NCBI GenBank assembly: GCA_017560175.1
Contig: JAFYOK010000251.1
Span: 1 to 7,516, forward strand
Length of the DNA: 7,516 nucleotides
From: Clostridia bacterium
GTDB taxonomy: Bacteria; Bacillota; Clostridia; Oscillospirales; Butyricicoccaceae
Direction: 5' to 3'
Of the stretch, positions 1-6,359 are shown piece after piece (within the stretch, counting starts at the first letter, position 1; each line of letters begins with the position of its first letter). Under the pieces are notes generated by a model. The model was given only the letters and a program-made list of their open reading frames with translations, had not been told where the DNA came from and ran no database searches. A program made the position numbers and the translations under genes.

Positions 1-374
1 ATGAAGTGAACAGGCTTGGAAGCAATGATACCGGGGATATACTCACCCTTGGCATTTCGGACCAGAACCTTGTCGGAAACCAGCGCATTCTTGCTCCAGT
101 CGCCCAGAGGAATGAAGCGGATGCAGCCGGTGGGCTTGATGGAATGAACCATAAAGCCGATCTCATCGGAATGGGCATCCAGCATGACAACGGGCTTATT
201 GCCGCTATTTTCCTTACGATAGATATACAGGTTGCGCATGAAGTCTTCCTTCAGCTCACCCAGAGGTGCTGCATAGGTTCTTGCAACATTAACAACTTCA
301 TCTTCAAAACCGGAAGCACCGGGAGCATCCGACAGCTCCTGGATCATCTTCAGGACATCTTTTTCAATTTTCAT
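1..374 (-). CDS. M42 family metallo-aminopeptidase (N-terminal part, runs off left edge)
   Basis: Only the first 124 residues are visible; family members are usually about 350 residues. The M42 (glutamyl/deblocking aminopeptidase, often misnamed endoglucanase M) family consists of cytosolic two-metal enzymes, usually large oligomeric shells, that trim N-terminal residues from short peptides. Visible family marks are GASGFEDEV at residues 19-27, the first metal-ligand segment LDAHSDEIGF around residues 65-74 with His68 as the expected ligand, and GIIASKPVHF at 115-124, matching the usual GVIGSKPPHL segment. The remaining metal ligands and catalytic glutamates lie outside the window. The start at 374 follows an excellent AAGGAGG site 8 bases upstream. 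The gene lies 76 bases downstream of ridA and has its own near-consensus promoter, so it may be expressed both alone and with the upstream genes. Substrate preference cannot be read from this part. Confidence 0.9.
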   Translation of the reverse strand, partial: MKIEKDVLKMIQELSDAPGASGFEDEVVNVARTYAAPLGELKEDFMRNLYIYRKENSGNKPVVMLDAHSDEIGFMVHSIKPTGCIRFIPLGDWSKNALVSDKVLVRNAKGEYIPGIIASKPVHF

Positions 375-408
375 AGGAAAAACCTCCTTATAATTTCTTC
401 TATCTTCG

Positions 409-437
409 ATTGTATCTTCCCTGCTTGCCTTTGTCAA
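409..437 (-). promoter_or_regulatory. Near-consensus sigma-A promoter for the M42 peptidase gene
   Basis: On the minus strand a perfect -35 TTGACA (432-437) is followed by a 17-base spacer and a -10 TACAAT (409-414), 34 bases upstream of the M42 start codon. The -35 box sits in the loop of an imperfect dyad (arms 422-429 and 439-446, seven of eight pairs), which could be an operator or chance. No T-run follows that dyad, so it is not a convincing ridA terminator. Confidence 0.7.
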
Positions 438-450
438 CGGCAGGCATATT

Positions 451-834
451 TTATTTCTTTGTGGCAATAACGGCCATCTCGACCTTGCATTCGCCTGCAA
501 TGGAAACATTACCATAGCAGATGCGTGCAGGCAGCTTTTCCTTCTTGAAATGCTTGACATATTCCTTGTTCATAGCATCCTTATATTCCCACTTGGAGAC
601 CAGAACATCGATCTTGACAACATGATCCATATCGGAACCATACTTTTCCAGAATAACCTTGAGATTGTCGAGGATGCGATTGGTTTCAAACTCGATGGTA
701 CCATAAGCTTCATCTCTTGTCTCCAGATCTTCCGAAACCAGACCGGCCAGGAAGAGGAACTTATCATCAACAACGACGATATCGCTGTAGGGCTGTGCCT
801 CATCTTCCATAAATACGATATACTGATTGTCCAT
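451..834 (-). CDS. ridA: RidA/YjgF/UK114 family enamine/imine deaminase
   Basis: A 127-residue protein of normal family length. RidA proteins are cytosolic homotrimers that hydrolyse reactive enamine/imine intermediates such as 2-aminoacrylate, released by PLP-dependent dehydratases, to ketoacids and ammonia. The residues expected in the active-site cleft can be aligned by eye with E. coli RidA: Tyr16, Gly31 in the AGLVSED segment, Arg104 in LPARICYG with Cys106, and Glu119 in KVEMAVIA. The arginine that binds the substrate carboxylate is therefore kept, which favours true deaminase activity over the Rid subgroups that lack it. The middle segment departs from archetypal RidA, so the exact Rid subgroup is uncertain. 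An AAAGGAG site lies 7 bases before the ATG. The gene starts 21 bases after the S51 peptidase stop, so the two are almost certainly co-transcribed. Confidence 0.93.
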   Translation of the reverse strand: MDNQYIVFMEDEAQPYSDIVVVDDKFLFLAGLVSEDLETRDEAYGTIEFETNRILDNLKVILEKYGSDMDHVVKIDVLVSKWEYKDAMNKEYVKHFKKEKLPARICYGNVSIAGECKVEMAVIATKK

Positions 835-855
835 ACTGTTTCTCCTTTCGGCAGC

Positions 856-1785
856 TTATTCTATTTCACTTAAAAAATTATACAGTCCATCCTGCGACAG
901 CACTCCACGCTTGAGTCCAACAGGCAGCTCTCCTCGCTCGTCAGCTTCATAATCCTCCAGCCACTGTCCACTGCTCTGATACTGCTTCAGTATTTCGAGT
1001 GCGTTATCGGCAATGATATCTTCCGGAGTATTTTTCTGCAAACGATCAAAAAGAGTCTCCATCTGCAAAATCCGTTCGATCCTATCCATATCTGCAAAAT
1101 CGACAGCCCGCTTATGCAAAACACCATCGGTATAATGCAGACGGTAGGCCTGCGCATTTTCATCGCTGCGGATGTAATATTGAGTGTTGCCCATCTGCAC
1201 AAAGGCGGTATTGTTTTCCATGGCCAGACCGTCCATATCTTTTTCGTGCAGCATGGCATCAAAGGATTCTCTACCCGATTCATCATAGTGAGGACAATAG
1301 GCCATGTGGAAAATATCGAGCATGCCTTCCGCCCAGCAATAGTTCCAGTTTTCTGTATTTCTGAAAGATAAACTGTCACTATGACCGCAATCAAACCAAC
1401 AGATCGCACCGGCACTCAATCCCATCAACACCGCTCGATCTGCCGCATAGATCTCTCTCAGCTTATGATCCAGTTTATGCTGCTTCCAGACGTCCATCAT
1501 AAAGATGGTATCTCCACCGCCTACATAGATTACATCAGCCCAAGTCAGCAGGCGGTCGATTTCCTCTTCTGTAGACATACCGGAAACAAGTCGAAGGCTC
1601 TCTACGGTACAGCCCAACGCTTCAAAAGTCTTCTGAATGCCGGCAATATAACCCTCGGCATCCCGGCTGGCTGTACTGATAAACAGTAAGTTTGGTGTTT
1701 GCTTACCGGTCAATGCAAGCGCATGTCGATTGATTCGCTGGGTGGTATCCAGCTCTCCACCACCAATGGCAACAACTCTTCCCAT
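856..1785 (-). CDS. Peptidase E-like (S51 family) serine peptidase with C-terminal extension
   Basis: A 309-residue cytosolic protein. S51 enzymes (peptidase E, alpha-aspartyl dipeptidase; cyanophycinase is a relative) have a class-I glutaminase-like fold with a nucleophilic serine elbow. Visible marks are the N-terminal strand and glycine turn VVAIGGGE (4-11), YVGGGDTIF (87-95) as the oxyanion/substrate loop, the nucleophile elbow GLSAGA (122-127) with Ser124, and CPHYDES (164-170) with His166 as the expected catalytic histidine. Typical PepE is about 230-240 residues. Here a further charged, probably helical segment of about 70-75 residues (roughly 235-309) follows the core. Whether it cleaves Asp-X dipeptides is not certain, because GGGD replaces the GGGN seen in classical PepE. 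The start is supported by GGAGGAGG just upstream. It is the first gene of the unit that continues into ridA. Confidence 0.88.
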   Translation of the reverse strand: MGRVVAIGGGELDTTQRINRHALALTGKQTPNLLFISTASRDAEGYIAGIQKTFEALGCTVESLRLVSGMSTEEEIDRLLTWADVIYVGGGDTIFMMDVWKQHKLDHKLREIYAADRAVLMGLSAGAICWFDCGHSDSLSFRNTENWNYCWAEGMLDIFHMAYCPHYDESGRESFDAMLHEKDMDGLAMENNTAFVQMGNTQYYIRSDENAQAYRLHYTDGVLHKRAVDFADMDRIERILQMETLFDRLQKNTPEDIIADNALEILKQYQSSGQWLEDYEADERGELPVGLKRGVLSQDGLYNFLSEIE

Positions 1786-1790
1786 AACTT

Positions 1791-1800
1791 ATCCTCCTCC
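1791..1800 (-). promoter_or_regulatory. Ribosome binding site of the S51 peptidase gene
   Basis: Minus-strand GGAGGAGGAT ends 5 bases before the ATG at 1785 and holds two overlapping GGAGG-type cores. It fixes the start codon. Confidence 0.8.
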
Positions 1801-1821
1801 GGTTTACTGTGGTTTCGCTTT

Positions 1822-1850
1822 ATTATAGCACACCCTTGAAAAATTGTCAC
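1822..1850 (-). promoter_or_regulatory. Sigma-A promoter of the S51 peptidase-ridA unit
   Basis: The minus strand carries -35 GTGACA (1845-1850, five of six consensus bases), a 17-base spacer and a perfect -10 TATAAT (1822-1827). The predicted transcript start is about 30 bases before the S51 start codon. The -35 box abuts the terminator of the upstream permease gene, so the two transcription units are cleanly separated. Confidence 0.8.
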
Positions 1851-1892
1851 TCGAAATACAAAATGCCCCCATGCAGAAACCTGCACAGGGGC
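1850..1892 (-). terminator. Rho-independent terminator of the NCS2 permease gene
   Basis: On the minus strand, 16 bases after the permease stop codon, GGGGC...GCCCC arms (1888-1892 with 1865-1869) and inner TGCAG/CTGCA arms (1872-1876 and 1881-1885) form a hairpin with a small internal loop and an AAAC/GTTT loop. It is followed by the T-rich CATTTTGTATTT. The tail is interrupted but adequate. Confidence 0.75.
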
Positions 1893-1908
1893 GCATAAAT
1901 CAAAAGCA

Positions 1909-3231
1909 TTATTTTTTAATTTCCATATCTTCCGGCAGCAGCAGATTAAGCAGGATCGATACGACAAAGACCACAGCGACAACATTGGAGGCGAATACCG
2001 ACTGCAATGCTTCGGGGAAAATGTGCCACAGATCAATCTCGCTTGTTGCGGTAAAACCAATACCAATGGCCAGCGAAAGCGATGCGATGGTGACATTTCT
2101 CTGTGTGAAGCCTACATGTGCAAACATTTCAATGCCCGAAACCATAATGGTACCAAACATCATAATGGTGCATCCGCCCAGAACCGCTTCGGGCAAAGAA
2201 GCGAAAAAGTTGCCGACAGGAGGCAGCAGACCGGCCAGAATCATACATCCGGCACCGGTTGCAATGGTAAAGCGGTTGACGACCTTTGTCATATTGATCA
2301 AGCCGACATTCTGCGAGAACGATGTAACGGGAGGACAGCCAAACAGAGCCGAAATGGCAGAAGAGAAACCGTCGCAAGCCAACGAACCTGCAATTTCCTT
2401 GCCTTCGATTTCTCTGTGCAGACCACCCGAAACCATCGCCGTTGTATCACCAATCGTCTCCGCTGCCGAAACGATAAAGATAATGGCAACCGAAAGAATT
2501 GCATCCAGGTGGAACTCCGGAGCATAAGGCATCAGCTTGGGCAACGAAATAAGGCCACCCGAGAAGATGATCGAAAGATCAACTTTACCCATGAAAATGG
2601 CAGCCACATAACCCACCAGCAGACCGGCCAGAACCGAAAGCTGCTTGATATATCCCTTGGCAAAAATATTCCAAAGCAGGCAAACAGCCAACGTGATGGT
2701 ACCCAGCAGCAGATTCTGTGCCGAACCGAAGTCCGCAGCATAACCGCCGCCAAAGGATCTTGCACCAACAGTAAATAACGAATAACCGATGGCCGTTACG
2801 ACCGAAGCTGCAACGATGGGAGAGATAATTTTTCTCCAATACTTGGCAAACAAACCGATAACGCCTTCGAAAATACCGCCACAGATAACAGCACCAATGA
2901 CGGCAGGATAACCATGGTTGGCAGCGACCGTACACAGAATGGTAACAAACGTGAAACTGACGCCCATAACAATAGGCAGCCTGGAACCGACTTTCCAGAT
3001 GGGGTAAAGCTGGATCAGCGTCGCAATACCGGCAACAAACATAGCATTCTGCAGCAAAACGGCGATTTCTGCCTGGGAAAGGCCGCCTGCCGCTGCAATA
3101 ATGGTGATCGGTGTCAGATTGGCAACAAACATGGCCAGAATGTGCTGCAAGCCAAAAGGAATGGCTTTCAGCACGGGAACCGCTCCATTCAACTGATAAA
3201 TATTTCGGATATCACTGTTTTGGTTTTTCAT
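1909..3231 (-). CDS. NCS2/NAT family nucleobase permease, xanthine/uric acid type
   Basis: A 440-residue hydrophobic inner-membrane protein, normal for NCS2 (UraA/XanQ/PbuX) carriers, which have 14 membrane segments and import nucleobases with protons. Family marks are the TM1 GLQH motif (27-30), the TM8 segment SAAETIGDT (255-263) with Glu258 and Asp262 as expected substrate/proton residues, and the NAT signature QNVGLINMTK (307-316). The QN start of that signature resembles xanthine/uric acid carriers rather than the ENIG of uracil carriers, so purine uptake is favoured; the exact substrate is inferred. I chose the ATG at 3231, with GGAGG 6 bases upstream, over the in-frame ATG at 3246, which has no good ribosome binding site. 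The leader is only about 30 bases, so there is no room for a purine riboswitch. The gene forms its own unit, with a promoter before it and a terminator after it. Confidence 0.93.
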   Translation of the reverse strand: MKNQNSDIRNIYQLNGAVPVLKAIPFGLQHILAMFVANLTPITIIAAAGGLSQAEIAVLLQNAMFVAGIATLIQLYPIWKVGSRLPIVMGVSFTFVTILCTVAANHGYPAVIGAVICGGIFEGVIGLFAKYWRKIISPIVAASVVTAIGYSLFTVGARSFGGGYAADFGSAQNLLLGTITLAVCLLWNIFAKGYIKQLSVLAGLLVGYVAAIFMGKVDLSIIFSGGLISLPKLMPYAPEFHLDAILSVAIIFIVSAAETIGDTTAMVSGGLHREIEGKEIAGSLACDGFSSAISALFGCPPVTSFSQNVGLINMTKVVNRFTIATGAGCMILAGLLPPVGNFFASLPEAVLGGCTIMMFGTIMVSGIEMFAHVGFTQRNVTIASLSLAIGIGFTATSEIDLWHIFPEALQSVFASNVVAVVFVVSILLNLLLPEDMEIKK

Positions 3232-3237
3232 CTCAGA

Positions 3238-3242
3238 CCTCC
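3238..3242 (-). promoter_or_regulatory. Ribosome binding site deciding the permease start
   Basis: Minus-strand GGAGG lies 6 bases before the ATG at 3231. The alternative start five codons upstream (3246) would put this site inside the coding region and has only a weak AGGAA before it. This supports the shorter, 440-residue protein. Confidence 0.75.
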
Positions 3243-3266
3243 ACATTTCCTATGAAATATTTATTT

Positions 3267-3296
3267 ATTATAGCATAATCCGCCAAAAAAAGACAA
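3267..3296 (-). promoter_or_regulatory. Sigma-A promoter of the NCS2 permease
   Basis: The minus strand shows -35 TTGTCT (3291-3296, four of six), an 18-base spacer and a perfect -10 TATAAT (3267-3272). Transcription would begin near 3260, giving a leader of about 30 bases. Confidence 0.65.
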
Positions 3297-3351
3297 GGAC
3301 TACAGAAGCGGTTTTCACATCTTATATAGGCTTTTCTAAGTTACTGTCCTG

Positions 3352-3360
3352 TGGTATAAT
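3352..3360 (+). promoter_or_regulatory. Extended -10 promoter of the M32 carboxypeptidase
   Basis: TGGTATAAT combines a TGn extension with a perfect TATAAT box (3355-3360). No good -35 is seen at 16-18 bases (best is TTTTCT at 3332-3337), which fits an extended -10 promoter. Transcription would start near 3367, about 43 bases before the ATG. It diverges from the permease promoter; between the two (3297-3351) I see only a weak AGGAC...GTCCT dyad. Confidence 0.6.
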
Positions 3361-3409
3361 ACAGATATTCTCAGAACTTTAAAATCAATTATAAAGGAGC
3401 AGAGATCGT

Positions 3410-4915
3410 ATGAATGCACAGGAAAGAAAAGCTGCACTGCAGAATGTTTTCACGCTGAGTGGATATTACAATTCCATCAGCGGCGTATTGGGTATCGACC
3501 AGTGGGGCGGCCTTCCCGATGAAGGTGTTCCCTACCGTGTAAAGGTCAACGGCTTTCTGGATGACCAGAAGCGTGCCCTCTACTTTACCCCTGAGGCAGA
3601 TGAACTTACCGCTTATTACAAGGAAAACCCCATCGGTGAAAACGACATCGAAACTGCCCAGATTCGCGCTTTCCTCAAGCAGCGCAGCTTCTATGAAGAT
3701 GTCCCCAAGGACCTGTTCGACGAGTTCAACCGCAAGCGCGTCGAATCGATGACTGCATGGAAGCAGGCGCGCGAGGCTCAGGACTTCGACATCTTCAAGC
3801 CCTACATGAAGGATGTTTTTGAGCTGCGTAAGCAGATTGCTCTGGCGCTCCGCCCCAACGAAGATCCCTTTGCAACCATGGTCGATCTGGTCGATGAAGG
3901 ATTGGATATCAACGATATCAGCCGAGAGTTTGGCAAACTGCGTGAAGGCATTGTTGCCATCCGCCGTAAGATCGAAGAAAGCGGCATGGAAATCGACAAC
4001 AGCATCCTCCAGCAGGCACAGAATGCCGAAGATATGATGACCTTTGCCAAGGCACTGGCTCGTGAAGTCGGCTATAAGGATTCCATGGGTGGTTATAACG
4101 AAAAAGTCATTCATGCTTTCTCCTCTACCATCGGCCCCAAGGATGCCCGTATTTCTACCGCCAAGCACGGCAGACCTACTCTGATGATGACTGTCCTCCA
4201 CGAATCCGGCCATGCTATGTATGGCTATTCCAGCAATGACGCCGTTGCAGAAGCCGGTCTGTTTGGTGGTATTTCCGGCGGCTTCCACGAAGGCCAGGCT
4301 CGTTTTATTGAGAACATCATCGGCCGCAGCAGCGCTTACATCCACCATATCTATCCTAAGCTGGTCGAGGCCTTCCCTGCTTATGCCAATATCCCCGAAG
4401 AAAAGTTCTACCATGCCCTCAACAAGGTCGCTTCCACCTGCAAGCGTATCGAAGCTGACGAAGTCACCTACAACCTGCATGTCATCATCCGCTTCGAACT
4501 GGAGCGCGATTACTTCGCCGGCAAGCTGACCATCGATCAGATGCGTGATGCCTGGAATGATAAATATGAAGAATACCTCGGCATCCGTCCCCAGAACGAT
4601 ACCGAAGGTATCCTGCAGGATATGCACTGGACCGGCAGCTGGATCGGTTACTTCCAGAGCTATACTCTGGGCAACATCTATGACGGCATGATCTATAATG
4701 CCATCCGCAAGGATCTGCCCAACTTTACCGACCTTGTCGAAGCAGGCACCTTTGCTCCCATTATCGATTGGCTGACCGACAAGATCTGGCAGTACGGCAA
4801 GAGTGTCACCGCCATGGAGTTGCTTGCAAAGTTCAGCGACAAGGGTCTGGATGCACAGCCTCTGCTTGACTATCTGGACGATAAGTTCGGTAAGATCTAC
4901 GGCTGGAACAAATAA
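3410..4915 (+). CDS. M32 family metallocarboxypeptidase (carboxypeptidase Taq type)
   Basis: A 501-residue cytosolic protein of normal M32 length. The family removes C-terminal residues from peptides using one divalent metal. Motifs in order: HAF at 235-237 (usually HPF), DARIST at 245-250 (DxRxT motif), metal-binding HESGH at 264-268 with catalytic Glu265, HEGQ at 293-296 with Glu294 as expected third ligand, RIEAD at 346-350 followed by EVTYNLH, and GILQDMHW at 400-407. All the main motifs are present, so an active enzyme is expected. Oddities are Ala for Pro in HPF, Lys345 before the RxxAD motif where Ile/Asn is usual, and no Arg directly after the DxRxT segment. The gene uses no TTA, CTA or TCA codon, which suggests strong codon selection and high expression. 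An AAAGGAG site lies 10 bases before the ATG. It appears to be monocistronic. Confidence 0.96.
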   Translation: MNAQERKAALQNVFTLSGYYNSISGVLGIDQWGGLPDEGVPYRVKVNGFLDDQKRALYFTPEADELTAYYKENPIGENDIETAQIRAFLKQRSFYEDVPKDLFDEFNRKRVESMTAWKQAREAQDFDIFKPYMKDVFELRKQIALALRPNEDPFATMVDLVDEGLDINDISREFGKLREGIVAIRRKIEESGMEIDNSILQQAQNAEDMMTFAKALAREVGYKDSMGGYNEKVIHAFSSTIGPKDARISTAKHGRPTLMMTVLHESGHAMYGYSSNDAVAEAGLFGGISGGFHEGQARFIENIIGRSSAYIHHIYPKLVEAFPAYANIPEEKFYHALNKVASTCKRIEADEVTYNLHVIIRFELERDYFAGKLTIDQMRDAWNDKYEEYLGIRPQNDTEGILQDMHWTGSWIGYFQSYTLGNIYDGMIYNAIRKDLPNFTDLVEAGTFAPIIDWLTDKIWQYGKSVTAMELLAKFSDKGLDAQPLLDYLDDKFGKIYGWNK

Positions 4916-4952
4916 CCCATACTGAAAGATGCAGGGCATCCTATAACAGTTG

Positions 4953-4981
4953 CAGTCCCGGCAATTTGCCTGCCGGGACTG
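4953..4981 (+). terminator. Hairpin terminator after the M32 gene
   Basis: A perfect 11-pair stem (CAGTCCCGGCA with TGCCGGGACTG) closes a 7-base loop 37 bases after the M32 stop. The following tail (TTCTTAC) is short and T-poor, so termination may be partial. Confidence 0.65.
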
Positions 4982-4983
4982 TT

Positions 4984-5013
4984 CTTACATACATCATAGA
5001 GATTTGATAGAAT
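4984..5013 (+). promoter_or_regulatory. Candidate promoter of the nucleotidyltransferase gene
   Basis: CTTACA (4984-4989, four of six) lies 18 bases before TAGAAT (5008-5013, five of six). The start codon is 27 bases further on. It begins immediately after the M32 terminator stem, which makes an independent transcript plausible. Confidence 0.4.
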
Positions 5014-5028
5014 AAAACTGAATTGGAC

Positions 5029-5034
5029 GAGGTG
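5029..5034 (+). promoter_or_regulatory. Ribosome binding site deciding the nucleotidyltransferase start
   Basis: GAGGTG sits 6 bases before the ATG at 5041. The in-frame TTG at 5023 has no such site and would place this one inside the gene. Confidence 0.7.
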
Positions 5035-5040
5035 ATTACG

Positions 5041-5700
5041 ATGATAAACATTACTGCTTGGATGGAAAATTTCTTACAGGTATTAAATGAGACTTTTAAT
5101 GACCGTGTATGGTTTGTTGGCCTGCAGGGAAGTTACGGCCGTGGTGAAGCAACAGAAACAAGCGACATTGACGTTGTTGTAATTCTGGATGAATTATCTG
5201 CAATGGATATCCAGACTTATAATGGCATGTTGGATACTCTGCCCCGCAGAGATTTGATTTGTGGTTTCCTCTCAGGTAAGCGTGAAATTTTGAACTGGGA
5301 GCCCTCAGATTTGTTTCAGTTTTGCAATGACACTTCGCCGATCAAAGGCAGCCTCGCTGAGATGTTGGCTATTGTTGACAAAAGTGCTGTGAACAGGGCA
5401 ATCAAAATCGGTGTCTGCAATATATTCCACGGATGCGTACATAATATGCTGTATGAAAAAAACGAAGATATTTTACGTGGGTTATACAAGTCTGCTTCTT
5501 TTGTTGTACAAGCCATTGCGTTCAAACAGACAGGCAACTATATCCAACATCAAAAAGAATTACTTCACGTTGTATCTTCCGATGAACGGGCAATTGTGGA
5601 AATCTTTATCGATTTGAAAAATGGCAAACCGGTTGAGTTTGATCGGATGTCCGAGACATTGTTTGCCTGGTCCAAGAAATGGATCGCCGAACCAAATTAA
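5041..5700 (+). CDS. Nucleotidyltransferase-fold protein (Pol beta-like, aminoglycoside-adenylyltransferase-like)
   Basis: A 219-residue soluble protein. The N-terminal half has the Pol beta-type signature LQGSYGRGEATETSDIDVV (28-46), with the GS pair at 30-31 and metal-binding Asp42 and Asp44. This motif is shared by aminoglycoside nucleotidyltransferases and by MNT antitoxin-type proteins. The C-terminal half (about 115-190) is predicted helical, with the segment RGLYKSASFVVQAIAFKQTG (146-165) resembling the helical substrate-binding or HEPN-like domains fused to such enzymes. The acceptor is unknown: resistance, regulation or toxin-antitoxin roles are all possible, and I would not call it a resistance gene. 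It uses TTA, ATA and AAA freely, unlike the adjoining M32 gene, and looks more A/T-rich, a possible sign of later acquisition. It stands alone between two terminators, with no partner gene on its strand. Confidence 0.82.
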   Translation: MINITAWMENFLQVLNETFNDRVWFVGLQGSYGRGEATETSDIDVVVILDELSAMDIQTYNGMLDTLPRRDLICGFLSGKREILNWEPSDLFQFCNDTSPIKGSLAEMLAIVDKSAVNRAIKIGVCNIFHGCVHNMLYEKNEDILRGLYKSASFVVQAIAFKQTGNYIQHQKELLHVVSSDERAIVEIFIDLKNGKPVEFDRMSETLFAWSKKWIAEPN

Positions 5701-5747
5701 AATGCTCCTCTATATCCCCCATAATATCCTTGAACTTTATCTATGCA

Positions 5748-5789
5748 AAATAATACTCCCTATGAGTTTTCTCACAGGGAGTATTATTT
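5748..5789 (+). terminator. Strong bidirectional terminator between the nucleotidyltransferase and tag genes
   Basis: A 14-pair perfect stem (arms 5748-5761 and 5776-5789) continues, after one mismatch, into four more pairs with a TTTT loop (5767-5770). The outer arms are A-rich on the left and T-rich on the right, and the plus-strand tail is TTGTTTTATTC. It therefore serves both convergent genes, and its right arm ends 3 bases from the tag stop codon. Confidence 0.85.
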
Positions 5790-5792
5790 GTT

Positions 5793-6344
5793 TTATTCAC
5801 CTTTATACAGATAACAGTTTTTCTCGTGAGAATCGATCATGCCAATGGCCTGGAGGTAGGCATAAATGGTGGTTGAACCAACAAACTTCATACCCCTTCT
5901 TTTCAGGTCTTTGGAAATGGCATCTGAAACCGCATTGGTGGTCTTTCCTGTCTCATAAAGAATCTCATCTCCTGCAAAAGCACAAAGATAATTGTAGAAA
6001 GAACCCTGTTCTTTTACAATTTCTCTGAAAACTCTGCTGTTGGTGATACTCGCATGGATCTTCAGCTTATTTCGGATAATATCTTTATTCTCCAAAAGGG
6101 CACTTATTTTCTCTTCATCATAAGCACATACGGTATCCAACTCAAAGTCGTCATAAGCCAGTCGAAAACTCTCTCGCTTATTCAGTATGCACTCCCAGGA
6201 TAATCCGGCCTGAAAACATTCCAGAATGAGCATCTCATAGAGATATTTGTCATCTGTTCGCAGCTGCCCCCACTCGTGGTCATGGTATTCGATATATTTC
6301 GGATTGTTCAGGTTACACCATCTGCATCGAACCTTATTTTCCAC
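5793..6344 (-). CDS. tag: DNA-3-methyladenine glycosylase I
   Basis: A 183-residue protein, close to the usual Tag length of about 187. The enzyme excises 3-methyladenine from alkylated DNA, starting base excision repair. Family marks are RCRWC (6-10), YHDHEWG (20-26), LECFQAGLSW (41-50) with Glu42 and Trp50, IIRNKLKI (89-96), and SKDLKRRGMKFVGSTTIYAYLQAIG (starting at 144). Zinc ligands match the E. coli pattern: Cys7, His21, His173 and Cys177. The start is GTG at 6344; the nearby upstream ATG is out of frame. The ribosome binding site (AAGGG) is weak and about 10 bases away, so translation may depend on the upstream regulator gene, whose stop lies 15 bases before this start. Co-transcription with that regulator is very likely. 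The 3' end meets a strong terminator. Confidence 0.96.
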   Translation of the reverse strand: MENKVRCRWCNLNNPKYIEYHDHEWGQLRTDDKYLYEMLILECFQAGLSWECILNKRESFRLAYDDFELDTVCAYDEEKISALLENKDIIRNKLKIHASITNSRVFREIVKEQGSFYNYLCAFAGDEILYETGKTTNAVSDAISKDLKRRGMKFVGSTTIYAYLQAIGMIDSHEKNCYLYKGE

Positions 6345-6359
6345 TTCGGCTCATCCCTT

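Noticed and set aside
422..446. Hairpin after ridA as a rho-independent terminator
   Set aside because: The stem has a mismatch and is followed by purine-rich sequence, with no T-run on the minus strand.
6..470. 154-codon plus-strand frame at the left edge
   Set aside because: It lies opposite the clear M42 aminopeptidase frame, which has family motifs, a strong ribosome binding site and a promoter.
1844..2778. Two overlapping plus-strand frames of 227 and 251 codons
   Set aside because: They lie antisense to the NCS2 permease, have no ribosome binding sites, and give low-complexity translations with no family features.
3389..4939. 516-codon open frame on the minus strand opposite the M32 gene
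   Set aside because: It is in exact antisense register with a clearly functional M32 gene and results from missing TTA, CTA and TCA codons. No ribosome binding site or recognisable domain supports it.
5023..5040. TTG start giving six extra residues on the nucleotidyltransferase
   Set aside because: No ribosome binding site precedes it, whereas GAGGTG is correctly spaced for the ATG at 5041.
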